From assembly GCA_937873395.1 (NCBI GenBank), contig CALMYH010000033.1, positions 1-64,000 on the forward strand: DNA of 64,000 nt, in the 5' to 3' direction. Below are positions 51,315 to 59,227 of this stretch, one piece after another (the first letter of the stretch is position 1; the number at the start of each line of letters is the position of its first letter). The notes under the pieces are model-generated. The model had not been told where the DNA came from. It was given only the letters and a program-made list of their open reading frames with translations, and made no database searches. Made by a program: the position numbers and the translations under genes. The DNA comes from an uncultured Burkholderiales bacterium (GTDB lineage Bacteria > Pseudomonadota > Gammaproteobacteria > Burkholderiales > Burkholderiaceae_C).

Positions 51315-52544
51315 ATGCCCAAGGAATACAAGGATTTGGTGGTCGGGCTGGACATCGGCACCGCCAAGATCATGGTGGTGGTGGCCGAGGTGCTGCCCGG
51401 TGGCGAACTCAAGCTCGCCGGCCTCGGCGTATCCGCCAGCCACGGGCTCAAGCGCGGCGTGGTGGTCAACATCGACGCCACCGTGCAGAGCATCCAGCAG
51501 GCGCTCAAAGAGGCCGAACTGATGGCCGACTGCCGGATTGCCCGCGTCTACACCGGCATCACCGGCAGCCATGTGCGGGGCATCAACTCCAGCGGCATGG
51601 TGGCCATCAAGGACCGCGAGGTCACGCCGGCCGATGTGGCGCGGGTGATCGAGACCGCCAAGGCGATCAACATCTCCACCGACCAGCGCCTGTTGCTGGT
51701 GGAGCCGCAGGAGTTCGTGATCGACGGCCAGGAGGTGCGCGAGCCCATCGGCATGAGCGGCATCCGGCTGGAAGCCAAGGTGCACATCGTCACCGGCGCC
51801 CAGAGCGCGGCCGAGAACATCATCAAGTGCGTGCGGCGCTGCGGTCTTGAAGTGGATCAGCTGATGCTCAACCCGCTGGCCTCCAGCCAGGCGGTGCTGA
51901 CCGAGGACGAGAAGGACCTGGGTGTGGCCCTGGTCGACATCGGCGCCGGCACCACCGATGTGGCCATCTTTGCCGGCGGTGCCATCCGGCACACGGCGGT
52001 GATCCCGATCGCCGGCGACCTGATCACCAGCGACATCGCGATGGCGCTGCGCACACCGACCAAGGATGCCGAGGACATCAAGGTCGAGAGCGGTTGCGCC
52101 AAGCAACTGCTGGCCGACCCGGAGACCCAGGTCGAAGTCCCCGGTCTCGGAGACCGGGGCCCCCGTCTGTTGGGGCGTCAGGCGCTGGCCGGTGTCATCG
52201 AGCCGCGTGTGGAAGAGATTTTCTCGCTGGTCCAGCAGGTGGTGCGCGACTCGGGCTTCGAGGAGGTGCTGTCCTCGGGCATCGTGCTCACCGGGGGCAG
52301 CGCCGTCATGCCCGGCATGGTCGAACTGGGCGAGGACATCTTTCTCAAGCCGGTGCGCCGTGGAATTCCGAACTACACCAGTGCCCTGTCCGACATGGTG
52401 GCCCAGACGCGGGCGGCCACGGTCATGGGACTGCTCGAGGAGGCCCGCCTGGCGCGGGTGCGGGGCCACAAGGTGGCGCAAAAGGCCGGATCGGTCCACG
52501 GTGCGGTCGACCGGATCAAGAACTGGTTTGTGAGGACCTTCTGA
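51315..52544 (+). CDS. ftsA: Cell division actin-like protein FtsA
   Basis: Actin-fold ATPase of 409 aa tethering FtsZ to the membrane. LVVGLDIGTAKIMVVVAE is phosphate-1, the SHS2/1C domain follows, VDIGAGTTDVAIF is phosphate-2, and the C-terminal helix (VDRIKNWFVRTF) is the amphipathic membrane-targeting sequence. Start 51315 gives MPKEYKDLVVGL. First gene after ftsQ with a small gap. Confidence 0.96.
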   Translation: MPKEYKDLVVGLDIGTAKIMVVVAEVLPGGELKLAGLGVSASHGLKRGVVVNIDATVQSIQQALKEAELMADCRIARVYTGITGSHVRGINSSGMVAIKDREVTPADVARVIETAKAINISTDQRLLLVEPQEFVIDGQEVREPIGMSGIRLEAKVHIVTGAQSAAENIIKCVRRCGLEVDQLMLNPLASSQAVLTEDEKDLGVALVDIGAGTTDVAIFAGGAIRHTAVIPIAGDLITSDIAMALRTPTKDAEDIKVESGCAKQLLADPETQVEVPGLGDRGPRLLGRQALAGVIEPRVEEIFSLVQQVVRDSGFEEVLSSGIVLTGGSAVMPGMVELGEDIFLKPVRRGIPNYTSALSDMVAQTRAATVMGLLEEARLARVRGHKVAQKAGSVHGAVDRIKNWFVRTF

Positions 52545-52705
52545 TGAAGACCTGCTTGCCTGCAACCCCCGGCCCGGCCCTGAGTTCGAGTCCGCGTTGC
52601 CGACCCCGATCCCGAAGGTGGGTCTGCACCGGCCCTCCCGGCCGATGTCGATCATCTTCCCACCGGTTTTCTTGTCCCATTCCATCCGTTTTTTTGAGTC
52701 ACACC

Positions 52706-52722
52706 GCGCCCGGACCGGGCGC
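52706..52722 (+). promoter_or_regulatory. Hairpin just upstream of the ftsZ ribosome-binding site
   Basis: GCGCCCG-GAC-CGGGCGC, a perfect 7-bp stem with a 3-nt loop, ends 6 nt before AGGAGG (52729-52734). The 195-bp gap between ftsA and ftsZ is the longest inside the dcw cluster and probably holds an ftsZ promoter, but no convincing -35/-10 pair is visible. The hairpin may protect the processed ftsZ mRNA or modulate initiation. Confidence 0.55.
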
Positions 52723-52739
52723 CAACACAGGAGGTCAGC

Positions 52740-53948
52740 ATGAGCATCGAAATGATTGAAGTCGAGGAATTCAACCTGGGCACCCAGATCAAGGTCATCG
52801 GCGTGGGCGGCGGCGGGGGCAACGCCGTGCAGCACATGATCGAGCGCCAGGTGCAGGGGGTGGAGTTCATCTGCGCCAATACCGACGCCCAGGCCCTCAC
52901 ACGCAGCCCGGCCCACAAGACCATCCAGCTCGGCGTGACCGGGCTGGGCGCCGGCAGCAAGCCCGAGAAGGGCCGGGAGGCGGCCGAATCGGCGGTGGAG
53001 GACATTCGAGCCGCCATCGATGGTGCCCACATGTTGTTCATCACGGCTGGTATGGGCGGCGGCACCGGCACCGGTGCCGCGCCGGTGATTGCCCGGGTGG
53101 CCAAGGAAATGGGGATCCTGACCGTGGGGGTGGTGACCAAGCCCTTCGACTGGGAAGGCGGACGGCGCATGACCAACGCCGACCACGGTCTGGCCGAGCT
53201 CGAGGCCAACGTCGACTCGCTGATCGTGGTGCTCAACGAGAAGCTGCTGGAGGTCCTGGGTGACGACATCACCCAGGACGAGGCCTTTGCCCATGCCAAC
53301 GACGTGCTCAAGAACGCCGTCGGCGGTATTGCCGAAATCATCAACGAGTACGGCAACGTCAACGTCGACTTCGAAGACGTGCGCACCGTCATGGGCGAGC
53401 CCGGCAAGGCGATGATGGGCACCGCGGTGGCGGCCGGCCCGGACCGCGCTCGCATTGCCGCCGAGCAGGCCGTGGCCTGCCCGCTGCTCGAGGGCATCGA
53501 CCTCTCGGGCGCCAAGGGTGTGCTGGTTCTGGTCACGGCGGCCAAGGGCTCGCTCAAGCTGTCGGAGTCCAAGCTGGCCATGAACACCATCCGTGCCTAC
53601 GCCTCGTCCGATGCCCACGTCATCTACGGTGCGGCCTACGACGACAGCCTGGGCGACGAAATGCGCGTCACGGTGGTCGCCACCGGCCTGTCCCGCCAGG
53701 GTGCACGCCGCACGGCCCCTCCGCTGCAGGTGCTGCGTACCGGCACCGACAATGCGCCGATCGCCATGGCCCATGGCCCGGTCGCCGGCAACCAGGGCGC
53801 AGCGGCACAGCCCGACTACCACTCCATGGCGGTGCCCAGCGTCTGGCGCACCAACCGCACCCAGGCGGCGGCCAAGGTCGATGCCCTGTCGTCGGGTGGC
53901 ATGGACGATTTCGAGATTCCGGCCTTCCTGCGCAAGCAAGCCGATTGA
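52740..53948 (+). CDS. ftsZ: Cell division tubulin-like GTPase FtsZ
   Basis: GTPase of 402 aa that forms the Z ring. KVIGVGGGGGNAVQHM, the tubulin signature GGGTGTGAAPVIA, and the C-terminal peptide DDFEIPAFLRKQ that binds FtsA and ZipA are present. The disordered linker (about 330-385) is short. AGGAGG 5 nt before the ATG is the strongest ribosome-binding site in the cluster, fitting high expression. Confidence 0.98.
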   Translation: MSIEMIEVEEFNLGTQIKVIGVGGGGGNAVQHMIERQVQGVEFICANTDAQALTRSPAHKTIQLGVTGLGAGSKPEKGREAAESAVEDIRAAIDGAHMLFITAGMGGGTGTGAAPVIARVAKEMGILTVGVVTKPFDWEGGRRMTNADHGLAELEANVDSLIVVLNEKLLEVLGDDITQDEAFAHANDVLKNAVGGIAEIINEYGNVNVDFEDVRTVMGEPGKAMMGTAVAAGPDRARIAAEQAVACPLLEGIDLSGAKGVLVLVTAAKGSLKLSESKLAMNTIRAYASSDAHVIYGAAYDDSLGDEMRVTVVATGLSRQGARRTAPPLQVLRTGTDNAPIAMAHGPVAGNQGAAAQPDYHSMAVPSVWRTNRTQAAAKVDALSSGGMDDFEIPAFLRKQAD

Positions 53949-53954
53949 CTGAGG

Positions 53955-54060
53955 ACTCTCCCCAGCGCCCCTGCGCGGCTTCCCCCCTCTGTCGCGCGCT
54001 TGTGGCGCTTCGAGGGGGGCAGCGACTCGGGCCGGCGTAGGCGGACCCTGGTCGCCCCTG
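53955..54060 (+). repeat. GC-rich repeat-like hairpin between ftsZ and lpxC
   Basis: CCCCCCTC (53982-53989) pairs with GAGGGGGG (54012-54019); around it are AGCGCCCCTGCGCGGCTT and GGGGGGCAGCGACTCGG, a block I associate with dispersed intergenic repeats of Comamonadaceae. It shares GGGGGGCAGCGA with the 84-bp repeat but is otherwise different. It may act as a transcription brake or terminator before lpxC. Confidence 0.55.
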
Positions 54061-54147
54061 ACCAGGCGTCACTCGCCAAGTTGCCCTGCGGGACGGTGCC
54101 AATGAGGGCCATAGGCATTTCCATGGCATGAAAATGGCTGCAAAACT

Positions 54148-54153
54148 TACAAT
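54148..54153 (+). promoter_or_regulatory. lpxC: TACAAT -10 element immediately upstream of lpxC
   Basis: TACAAT ends 6 nt before the lpxC ATG (54160), so the transcript would begin at or next to the start codon. No Shine-Dalgarno sequence is visible. No strong -35 is seen 17 bp upstream. Confidence 0.5.
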
Positions 54154-54159
54154 GGCCCG

Positions 54160-55083
54160 ATGGTTTCGCAACGAACGCTCAGATCCCTGACCAAGGCGGT
54201 CGGTGTCGGTCTGCACAGCGGACAGCGGGTTGAGCTGACGCTGCGCCCCGCCGCGCCCGACACCGGCATCGTTTTCCGCCGCGTGGACCTGCCCGAGCCG
54301 GTCGAGATTCCGGTCAATGCGCGGTCGGTCACCGATACCCGCCTGGCATCGACCATCTCCAACGGGGGTGCCAAGGTCCATACGATCGAGCACCTGATGA
54401 GTGCCTGTGCCGGACTGGGCCTGGACAACCTGTACGTGGACATCACCGCCGAAGAGGTGCCCATCCTGGATGGTTCGGCGGCCTCCTTCGTCTACCTGCT
54501 GCAGAGTGCCGGTGTCGTGCAGCAACCCGTACCCAAGCGGTTCGTGCGTGTGCTCAGGCCGGTCGAGGTGCGGGAAGGGGCCGGTGCCCAGCTCAAATGG
54601 GCTCGCCTTGAGCCCTACCATGGCTACAAGCTCAGCTTCGAGATCGAGTTCGATCACCCGGCGGTGAGTTCGACCGGGCAACGCTTCGAGTTTGACTTCG
54701 GCACCGGGCAGTATGCCCGCGAGATCGCTCGCGCCCGCACCTTCGGATTCACGCGCGATGTGGAAATGATGCGTTCTCACGGACTGGCCCTGGGTGGCGG
54801 ACTCGACAACGCCATCGTCATGGACGACGTCAAGGTGCTCAATGCCGACGGACTGCGCTACCAGGACGAATTCGTCAAGCACAAGATCCTGGACGCCATC
54901 GGCGACCTTTACATCCTCGGGCGCCCCCTGCTGGCCGCCTACAGCGCGTTTCGCTCTGGCCACGCCCTGAACAACCAGCTGATCCGTGCCTTGCTGGAGC
55001 AGCCGGACGCCTACGAAGAGGTCAGTTTCAACCGCGACAGTGAGGCTCCGCGAGGTTTTGCCGAGCTGGCGCCGGCCTGGTGA
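54160..55083 (+). CDS. lpxC: UDP-3-O-acyl-N-acetylglucosamine deacetylase LpxC
   Basis: Zinc deacetylase of 307 aa, the committed step of lipid A synthesis. [18 protein letters not shown] opens the protein, [12 protein letters not shown] gives the first zinc His, and [12 protein letters not shown] and [11 protein letters not shown] hold the remaining ligands and the catalytic His. Last gene of the classic dcw region, here 211 bp from ftsZ. Confidence 0.97.
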   Translation: MVSQRTLRSLTKAVGVGLHSGQRVELTLRPAAPDTGIVFRRVDLPEPVEIPVNARSVTDTRLASTISNGGAKVHTIEHLMSACAGLGLDNLYVDITAEEVPILDGSAASFVYLLQSAGVVQQPVPKRFVRVLRPVEVREGAGAQLKWARLEPYHGYKLSFEIEFDHPAVSSTGQRFEFDFGTGQYAREIARARTFGFTRDVEMMRSHGLALGGGLDNAIVMDDVKVLNADGLRYQDEFVKHKILDAIGDLYILGRPLLAAYSAFRSGHALNNQLIRALLEQPDAYEEVSFNRDSEAPRGFAELAPAW

Positions 55084-55087
55084 GCGG

Positions 55088-55264
55088 ATGCTGCTGTTCC
55101 GTCTGGCCATTTTTGTCCTGCTGCTGGCCGCGGGGGTCTGTTTTGCCTACTACATCGGCACCGGACAGGTCCGCTACCGGCAATGGGGTCTGGTCATCCT
55201 GAAGTGGACGGTGCTGGCGGCGCTGGGCTTTTTCGCCGTGCTGGTGTTCGAACGCCTGCTCTGA
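55088..55264 (+). CDS. Small two-helix membrane protein
   Basis: A 58-aa protein that begins 4 bp after lpxC. Residues 3-21 and 34-54 are hydrophobic helices, with YYIGTGQVRYRQWG between them. No family recognised. GAGCGG precedes the ATG at 55088. It probably belongs to the lpxC transcript; a role in the envelope is plausible but untested. Confidence 0.65.
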   Translation: MLLFRLAIFVLLLAAGVCFAYYIGTGQVRYRQWGLVILKWTVLAALGFFAVLVFERLL

Positions 55265-55289
55265 TCCCGCGATCACGACCGGCGACCCC

Positions 55290-55838
55290 TCAGTAATGGC
55301 GCCCCCCCTTGTAGGCCGCGTGGGTGCGGGCCTGCAGGCGGCCCACCCGCTCGATGGCGCTCACGGTCCGACTGACCTGGGCGTGGGTGATGCACAGGCC
55401 CAGCGCGTCGGCCGCGTCCTTGCCGGGTACGCCGGGCAGTTGCAGCAGCCGACGCACCATTTCCTGGACCTGGGGCTTGGACGCACGGCCGTGACCCGCC
55501 ACGGCCTTCTTCAGCTGCAGCGCGGTGTACTCGGCCACCGGAAGACCCGCAGCCACCAGGGCAGTGAGGCAGCCGCCCCGGGCCTGTCCCAGCAGCAGCG
55601 TGGCCTGTGGATTGACGTTGACGAACACGATCTCGCACACGGCAACCTCCGGTTGGTAGCGGGCCACAACCTCGGTGATGCCGTCGAACAGGACCTTCAG
55701 GCGCTGCGGCAGAAGGGCGCCGTCCCTGGGACTGGTGCGGATGGTGCCGCTGGCGACATAGTGCATGCGGGGGCCGTCGGTATCGATGACACCGAAGCCG
55801 GCACATTGCAGTCCGGGGTCGATTCCTAGGATGCGCAT
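55290..55838 (-). CDS. ruvC: Holliday junction endonuclease RuvC
   Basis: Resolvase of 182 aa, RNase H-like fold. [19 protein letters not shown] holds the first catalytic Asp, CEIVFVN the Glu, and [13 protein letters not shown] the last two Asp. It cuts Holliday junctions with RuvAB. Standing alone rather than in ruvCAB; ruvA/B are not in the window. Convergent with the small membrane protein. Confidence 0.96.
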   Translation of the reverse strand: MRILGIDPGLQCAGFGVIDTDGPRMHYVASGTIRTSPRDGALLPQRLKVLFDGITEVVARYQPEVAVCEIVFVNVNPQATLLLGQARGGCLTALVAAGLPVAEYTALQLKKAVAGHGRASKPQVQEMVRRLLQLPGVPGKDAADALGLCITHAQVSRTVSAIERVGRLQARTHAAYKGGRHY

Positions 55839-55841
55839 GGA

Positions 55842-56834
55842 TCAGGTTTGAAGGGACCAGCGCACGGCGTGAAAGAACACAGGCGCGGCAAAACAGAGGG
55901 CATCGGTGCGGTCGAGCAGGCCACTGGCACCGGTCACGGAGCGGCTGGCCGACCCCCAGCTGGTCACGCCGCGGTCGCGCTTGATGGCTTTCATCACCAG
56001 GTGGCCGAAGGAGCCGGCCGCACAGGCGAGCAAGGCCATCAGCAAGGCCATCAGGGGCTTGAAGGGCGTCAGACCCGCCAGAGCCACGCCAAGCAGTCCG
56101 CCGGCCATCAGCCCCCAGCCCCAGCTGCGCCAGCCGAATCCCGTGCTGATGCCAGGCAAGGCCGGGTGTTGCTGCCCCCGGGCACTGAGATGCTGCACCA
56201 GCATGCAGGTCTGCACCACCAGCACCAGGAAAAACACCAGGAAGGCCTCCCGTCCGGCCAGGCGAGGCGCCTCGATCATCATCAGGGCGGGAACGTGACT
56301 CATGCCGTAGACGCACACCATGATGCCCCATTGAAGCTTGGCGTTGCGTTCCAGGAAGCGTTGCGGGTCGTTGCCGAACGCACTCACCACCGCCACGCCG
56401 AGGAAGGCGTAGACCGGTATGAAGACGGTAAACAGGTCGAAATGACGGCTCCACACCAGCACATACTGGAACGGAAGGATGGCAAAAAACGCCAGCAGCA
56501 GACTGCGATGGTCGCCGCGCCGGGTCGGGGAGAGGCTGATGAACTCGCGCAGGATGAGAAAGGAGACCATGGCGAACAGCAGGGTGGCCATGCCGTCGCC
56601 CAGGGCCCAGGCCACCCAGAACACGACCGCCATGATCCAGGAGCTGCGCAGCAGCACACGCAGGTCTTCCTGCAGGCGCTGACGCGCCTGCAGGCGGTCG
56701 GCGGTCTCCTGACGCGGTTCGCGCAACAACCAGAACAGGAATCCGATGCTGGCCAGCGCCAGCAGGCCGAACAGGAGCACGAACAGAAGCCCGACCTGGG
56801 CCGATGGTGACAGGCTGCGAAGAAACGAACCCAT
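55842..56834 (-). CDS. CdsA-like phosphatidate cytidylyltransferase family protein
   Basis: Protein of 330 aa with about eight membrane helices. Its general pattern and the C-terminal segment SFGHLVMKAIKRDRGV then GLLDRTDALCFAAPVFF resemble CdsA, which makes CDP-diacylglycerol. The usual signature SxxKRxxxxKDfgxxxPGHGGxxDRxD is degenerate: KR and DRTD are kept but the PGHGG part reads VTGASG. It overlaps the plsC-like gene by 1 bp and the pair probably forms an operon with it. Substrate may differ from a housekeeping CdsA. Confidence 0.78.
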   Translation of the reverse strand: MGSFLRSLSPSAQVGLLFVLLFGLLALASIGFLFWLLREPRQETADRLQARQRLQEDLRVLLRSSWIMAVVFWVAWALGDGMATLLFAMVSFLILREFISLSPTRRGDHRSLLLAFFAILPFQYVLVWSRHFDLFTVFIPVYAFLGVAVVSAFGNDPQRFLERNAKLQWGIMVCVYGMSHVPALMMIEAPRLAGREAFLVFFLVLVVQTCMLVQHLSARGQQHPALPGISTGFGWRSWGWGLMAGGLLGVALAGLTPFKPLMALLMALLACAAGSFGHLVMKAIKRDRGVTSWGSASRSVTGASGLLDRTDALCFAAPVFFHAVRWSLQT

Positions 56835-57451
56835 CACACCTCCCTCAGGGCGATGACCGCCGCGCGGGCGCGCTGCAGGAACTCCGTGCGCTCCTCTTGC
56901 GGGCCGAGCACGACCGGTTCACCGAAGGTGACCGAACACAGCACCGGCACCGGCATCACCTCGCCCTTGGGCATCACGCGTTGCACGTTGTGGATCCAGG
57001 TCGGCACCAGCACCACGTCGGGAAAGCGCCGGGCCAGGTTGTACAGTCCGGACTTGAAAGCTTGCGGGTCTTCGTCGAATCCGCGTGTGCCTTCGGGGAA
57101 CAGGATCAGCGAGTCGCCGCTGGATAGGGCGTCGATCAGTGGCTGAAGCGGGTCTTCCTCACCCTTGCGCTCGCGTTCCACATACACCGCATTGAACACG
57201 GCGGTGGTGATCCATTGCCGAAATCGGGAGGCGGTCCAGTAGTCGCGCGCAGCGATGGGGCGGGTGATGCTGCGCAGCGATCGCGGCAGCGCAGCCCAGA
57301 TCAGCACCAGGTCGGCATGGCTCTGATGGTTGGCGAAATAGATGCGCTGCTCCGCCTTGGGCGGACAGCCATGCCAGCGTGCCTGGGCGCCGGTGAGCAG
57401 CCGAACGATGCCCAGAAGCACCATGCCGGCCAGCGATGCACGCCAGCTCAA
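56834..57451 (-). CDS. PlsC-type 1-acyl-glycerol-3-phosphate acyltransferase family protein
   Basis: Membrane-associated acyltransferase of 205 aa. NHQSHAD is the HX4D catalytic motif and FPEGTRG the second conserved motif; an N-terminal hydrophobic helix anchors it. It would acylate lysophosphatidate or a related lipid, feeding the CdsA-like enzyme encoded next to it. Shorter than typical PlsC (about 240 aa). Confidence 0.87.
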   Translation of the reverse strand: MSWRASLAGMVLLGIVRLLTGAQARWHGCPPKAEQRIYFANHQSHADLVLIWAALPRSLRSITRPIAARDYWTASRFRQWITTAVFNAVYVERERKGEEDPLQPLIDALSSGDSLILFPEGTRGFDEDPQAFKSGLYNLARRFPDVVLVPTWIHNVQRVMPKGEVMPVPVLCSVTFGEPVVLGPQEERTEFLQRARAAVIALREV

Positions 57452-57461
57452 GCGGTCCTCC

Positions 57462-58205
57462 TCATGGCAGATCCACCGCGCCCATGCGGGCGGCGATGGT
57501 GCGGGCGCGTCCGGCGAGGTAGGCCGAACCCTGCCGGGTTTCGAAGAATTTCGGCGACGGCAACATCACCGCCAGGCGCGCCGCTTCGCCCGGGTTCAGC
57601 TGGCGGGCCGACTTGCGGAAATAGCGTTGGGCGGCGGCCTCGGCGCCGAACACCCCTTCGCCCCACTCGACGCTGTTCAGATAGATTTCCAGGATGCGCC
57701 CCTTGTCCAGCAGGGCTTCGAGCATCAGGGCCAGCACCAGCTCCTGCCCTTTGCGCACGAAGTTGCGCTCACCCGAGAGCAGCAGGTTCTTGGCCAGCTG
57801 CTGGGTGATGGTGGAGCCACCGACCACACGCACCGGGCGAGCCGCCGTGGCCTGGCGATCGGCCTGACGGCTGGCCTGCTGCTGCCGCTGAAGATTGCGT
57901 TGGCGCGCGGATTCGATGGCTTGCCAGTCGACGCCACGGTGCCGGGTGAAGCCCGCGTCCTCCGACGCGATGACGGCTCTTTGCAGATGCACGCTGATCT
58001 GGTCGCGAGCGACCCATTGCGCCGACCAGCGCCAATCGGAGTCCCCGGTACCGGCCCGAAGGGCGATGCGCCAGGCCTCGGAACGCATGAAGCTGGTGCT
58101 CTGGGGGTCGAGGGTCACCATGAGGGCAATGCGCAGCAGGAAAGCCAGTTGCAGCGCCAGCGCTGCCAGCAGCACCCAGAGGATCCAGCGCGCAAAGGAC
58201 TTCAT
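57462..58205 (-). CDS. mtgA: Monofunctional peptidoglycan glycosyltransferase MtgA
   Basis: GT51 enzyme of 247 aa with one N-terminal membrane helix (about 5-28). VIASEDAGFTRHRGVDW carries the catalytic Glu, and GGSTITQQLAKNLLL and RKGQELVLALMLE are the later motifs. It polymerises lipid II in the periplasm as an aid to the main synthases. 10 bp upstream of the plsC-like gene on the same strand. Confidence 0.94.
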   Translation of the reverse strand: MKSFARWILWVLLAALALQLAFLLRIALMVTLDPQSTSFMRSEAWRIALRAGTGDSDWRWSAQWVARDQISVHLQRAVIASEDAGFTRHRGVDWQAIESARQRNLQRQQQASRQADRQATAARPVRVVGGSTITQQLAKNLLLSGERNFVRKGQELVLALMLEALLDKGRILEIYLNSVEWGEGVFGAEAAAQRYFRKSARQLNPGEAARLAVMLPSPKFFETRQGSAYLAGRARTIAARMGAVDLP

Positions 58206-58253
58206 GCGGTGTCTGTGGAGTTCAGGCGGTCAGGACGTCGAGGACGCAGCCAC

Positions 58254-59123
58254 TCATTGCGCACTCATCTGGGTGCGCAAGCCTTCATCGCGGGTGAAGC
58301 GGAAGCGAGACACCACCACGATCTGGTCGGCCTGCCGGCGCATGGCATCGCTGAACCGGCCGAAGGAGAGGCTGCGCACGATGGCTTCAGCGCGTCGGTC
58401 CAGGGTCGGATTGCCGGAACCCTGCACCACCTCGGTCTCCAGCACTTCGCCGGTGTGGTTCACCGTCATGATCATGGTCAGCTCGCCGTAAAGCTTGCGA
58501 CCGCCGGCTTCCGGGAAGTTGCGGGTGCCCCGGTCTTCGATCCGGCGTCGGAGTTCGTCGTAGTAGAGCGCGTAGACTTCCTCGCGCGTGGCCGGACTGA
58601 TGTAACGCCTCTTGGGGCGGGCGTTTTCCTCATTGATGCGTTTTTCGATCTCGGCCAGAAGCTTGACCAGTGCCTGGCGCTGCTGCTCGCGCTCGAACGC
58701 TTCGCGGTTGGTGTTGACCGCCTGCAGATCCGGGGGCGGCATCGAGGCCAGCCGGCGCCGAACCTCCGCCAGGATGCGCTCTTGCTGTTCCTTGAGTGCC
58801 TGCAACTGGCGTTGCTGGTCTTCTTCCACCGTATCGCCCAGCCTGGCCACCGTGGTGGGCGGCAGTGGGGAAGTGGCACGACCCCGGTCGGCGTCGCCAC
58901 CCCCCGCCAGGGAGGCCTGCGCAATGGCCAGTGCCTTCTCCGGACGCTCGTCGCTGCGGGCATTGACCAGGATCACTTCCAGCGGGGTGTCCTGAAAGAC
59001 CCGGTTGAAGCCCTCTGGGTTGACAAAGCGCACGGTCAGCAGCGCTGCATGCGCGGCAAGCGATATGGCCAGAGCCAGCTGCAGGGTGCTCAGGCGCCGG
59101 AGGAATGCAACCAGGGCGTTCAC
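58254..59123 (-). CDS. TonB-like energy-transducing protein
   Basis: Protein of 289 aa. One N-terminal membrane helix (about 13-32) is followed by a long charged, Arg/Gln-rich periplasmic helix (about 90-160) and a C-terminal TonB domain (LTMIMTVNHTGEVLETEVVQGSGN). No ExbB/ExbD genes are nearby. The start is GTG 59123; GATAAT lies 6 nt upstream, part of the leaderless-type pattern. The Pro-rich linker of typical TonB is lacking, which suggests a rod-like spacer instead. Confidence 0.83.
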   Translation of the reverse strand: MNALVAFLRRLSTLQLALAISLAAHAALLTVRFVNPEGFNRVFQDTPLEVILVNARSDERPEKALAIAQASLAGGGDADRGRATSPLPPTTVARLGDTVEEDQQRQLQALKEQQERILAEVRRRLASMPPPDLQAVNTNREAFEREQQRQALVKLLAEIEKRINEENARPKRRYISPATREEVYALYYDELRRRIEDRGTRNFPEAGGRKLYGELTMIMTVNHTGEVLETEVVQGSGNPTLDRRAEAIVRSLSFGRFSDAMRRQADQIVVVSRFRFTRDEGLRTQMSAQ

Positions 59124-59227
59124 ATGCCCATTATCCCCGCCCGGGGCCGGCCTGGGGTCGTTCGCCCGGTCGATCCGTTTGCTCTGGGCTGGAGGTCGGC
59201 GCTTGCGCATCGGGGCTGGGCAGATGG

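Noticed and set aside
52580..52600. TTCGAGTCC, resembling a tRNA T-loop, upstream of ftsZ
   Set aside because: No acceptor stem, anticodon stem or D-loop around it.
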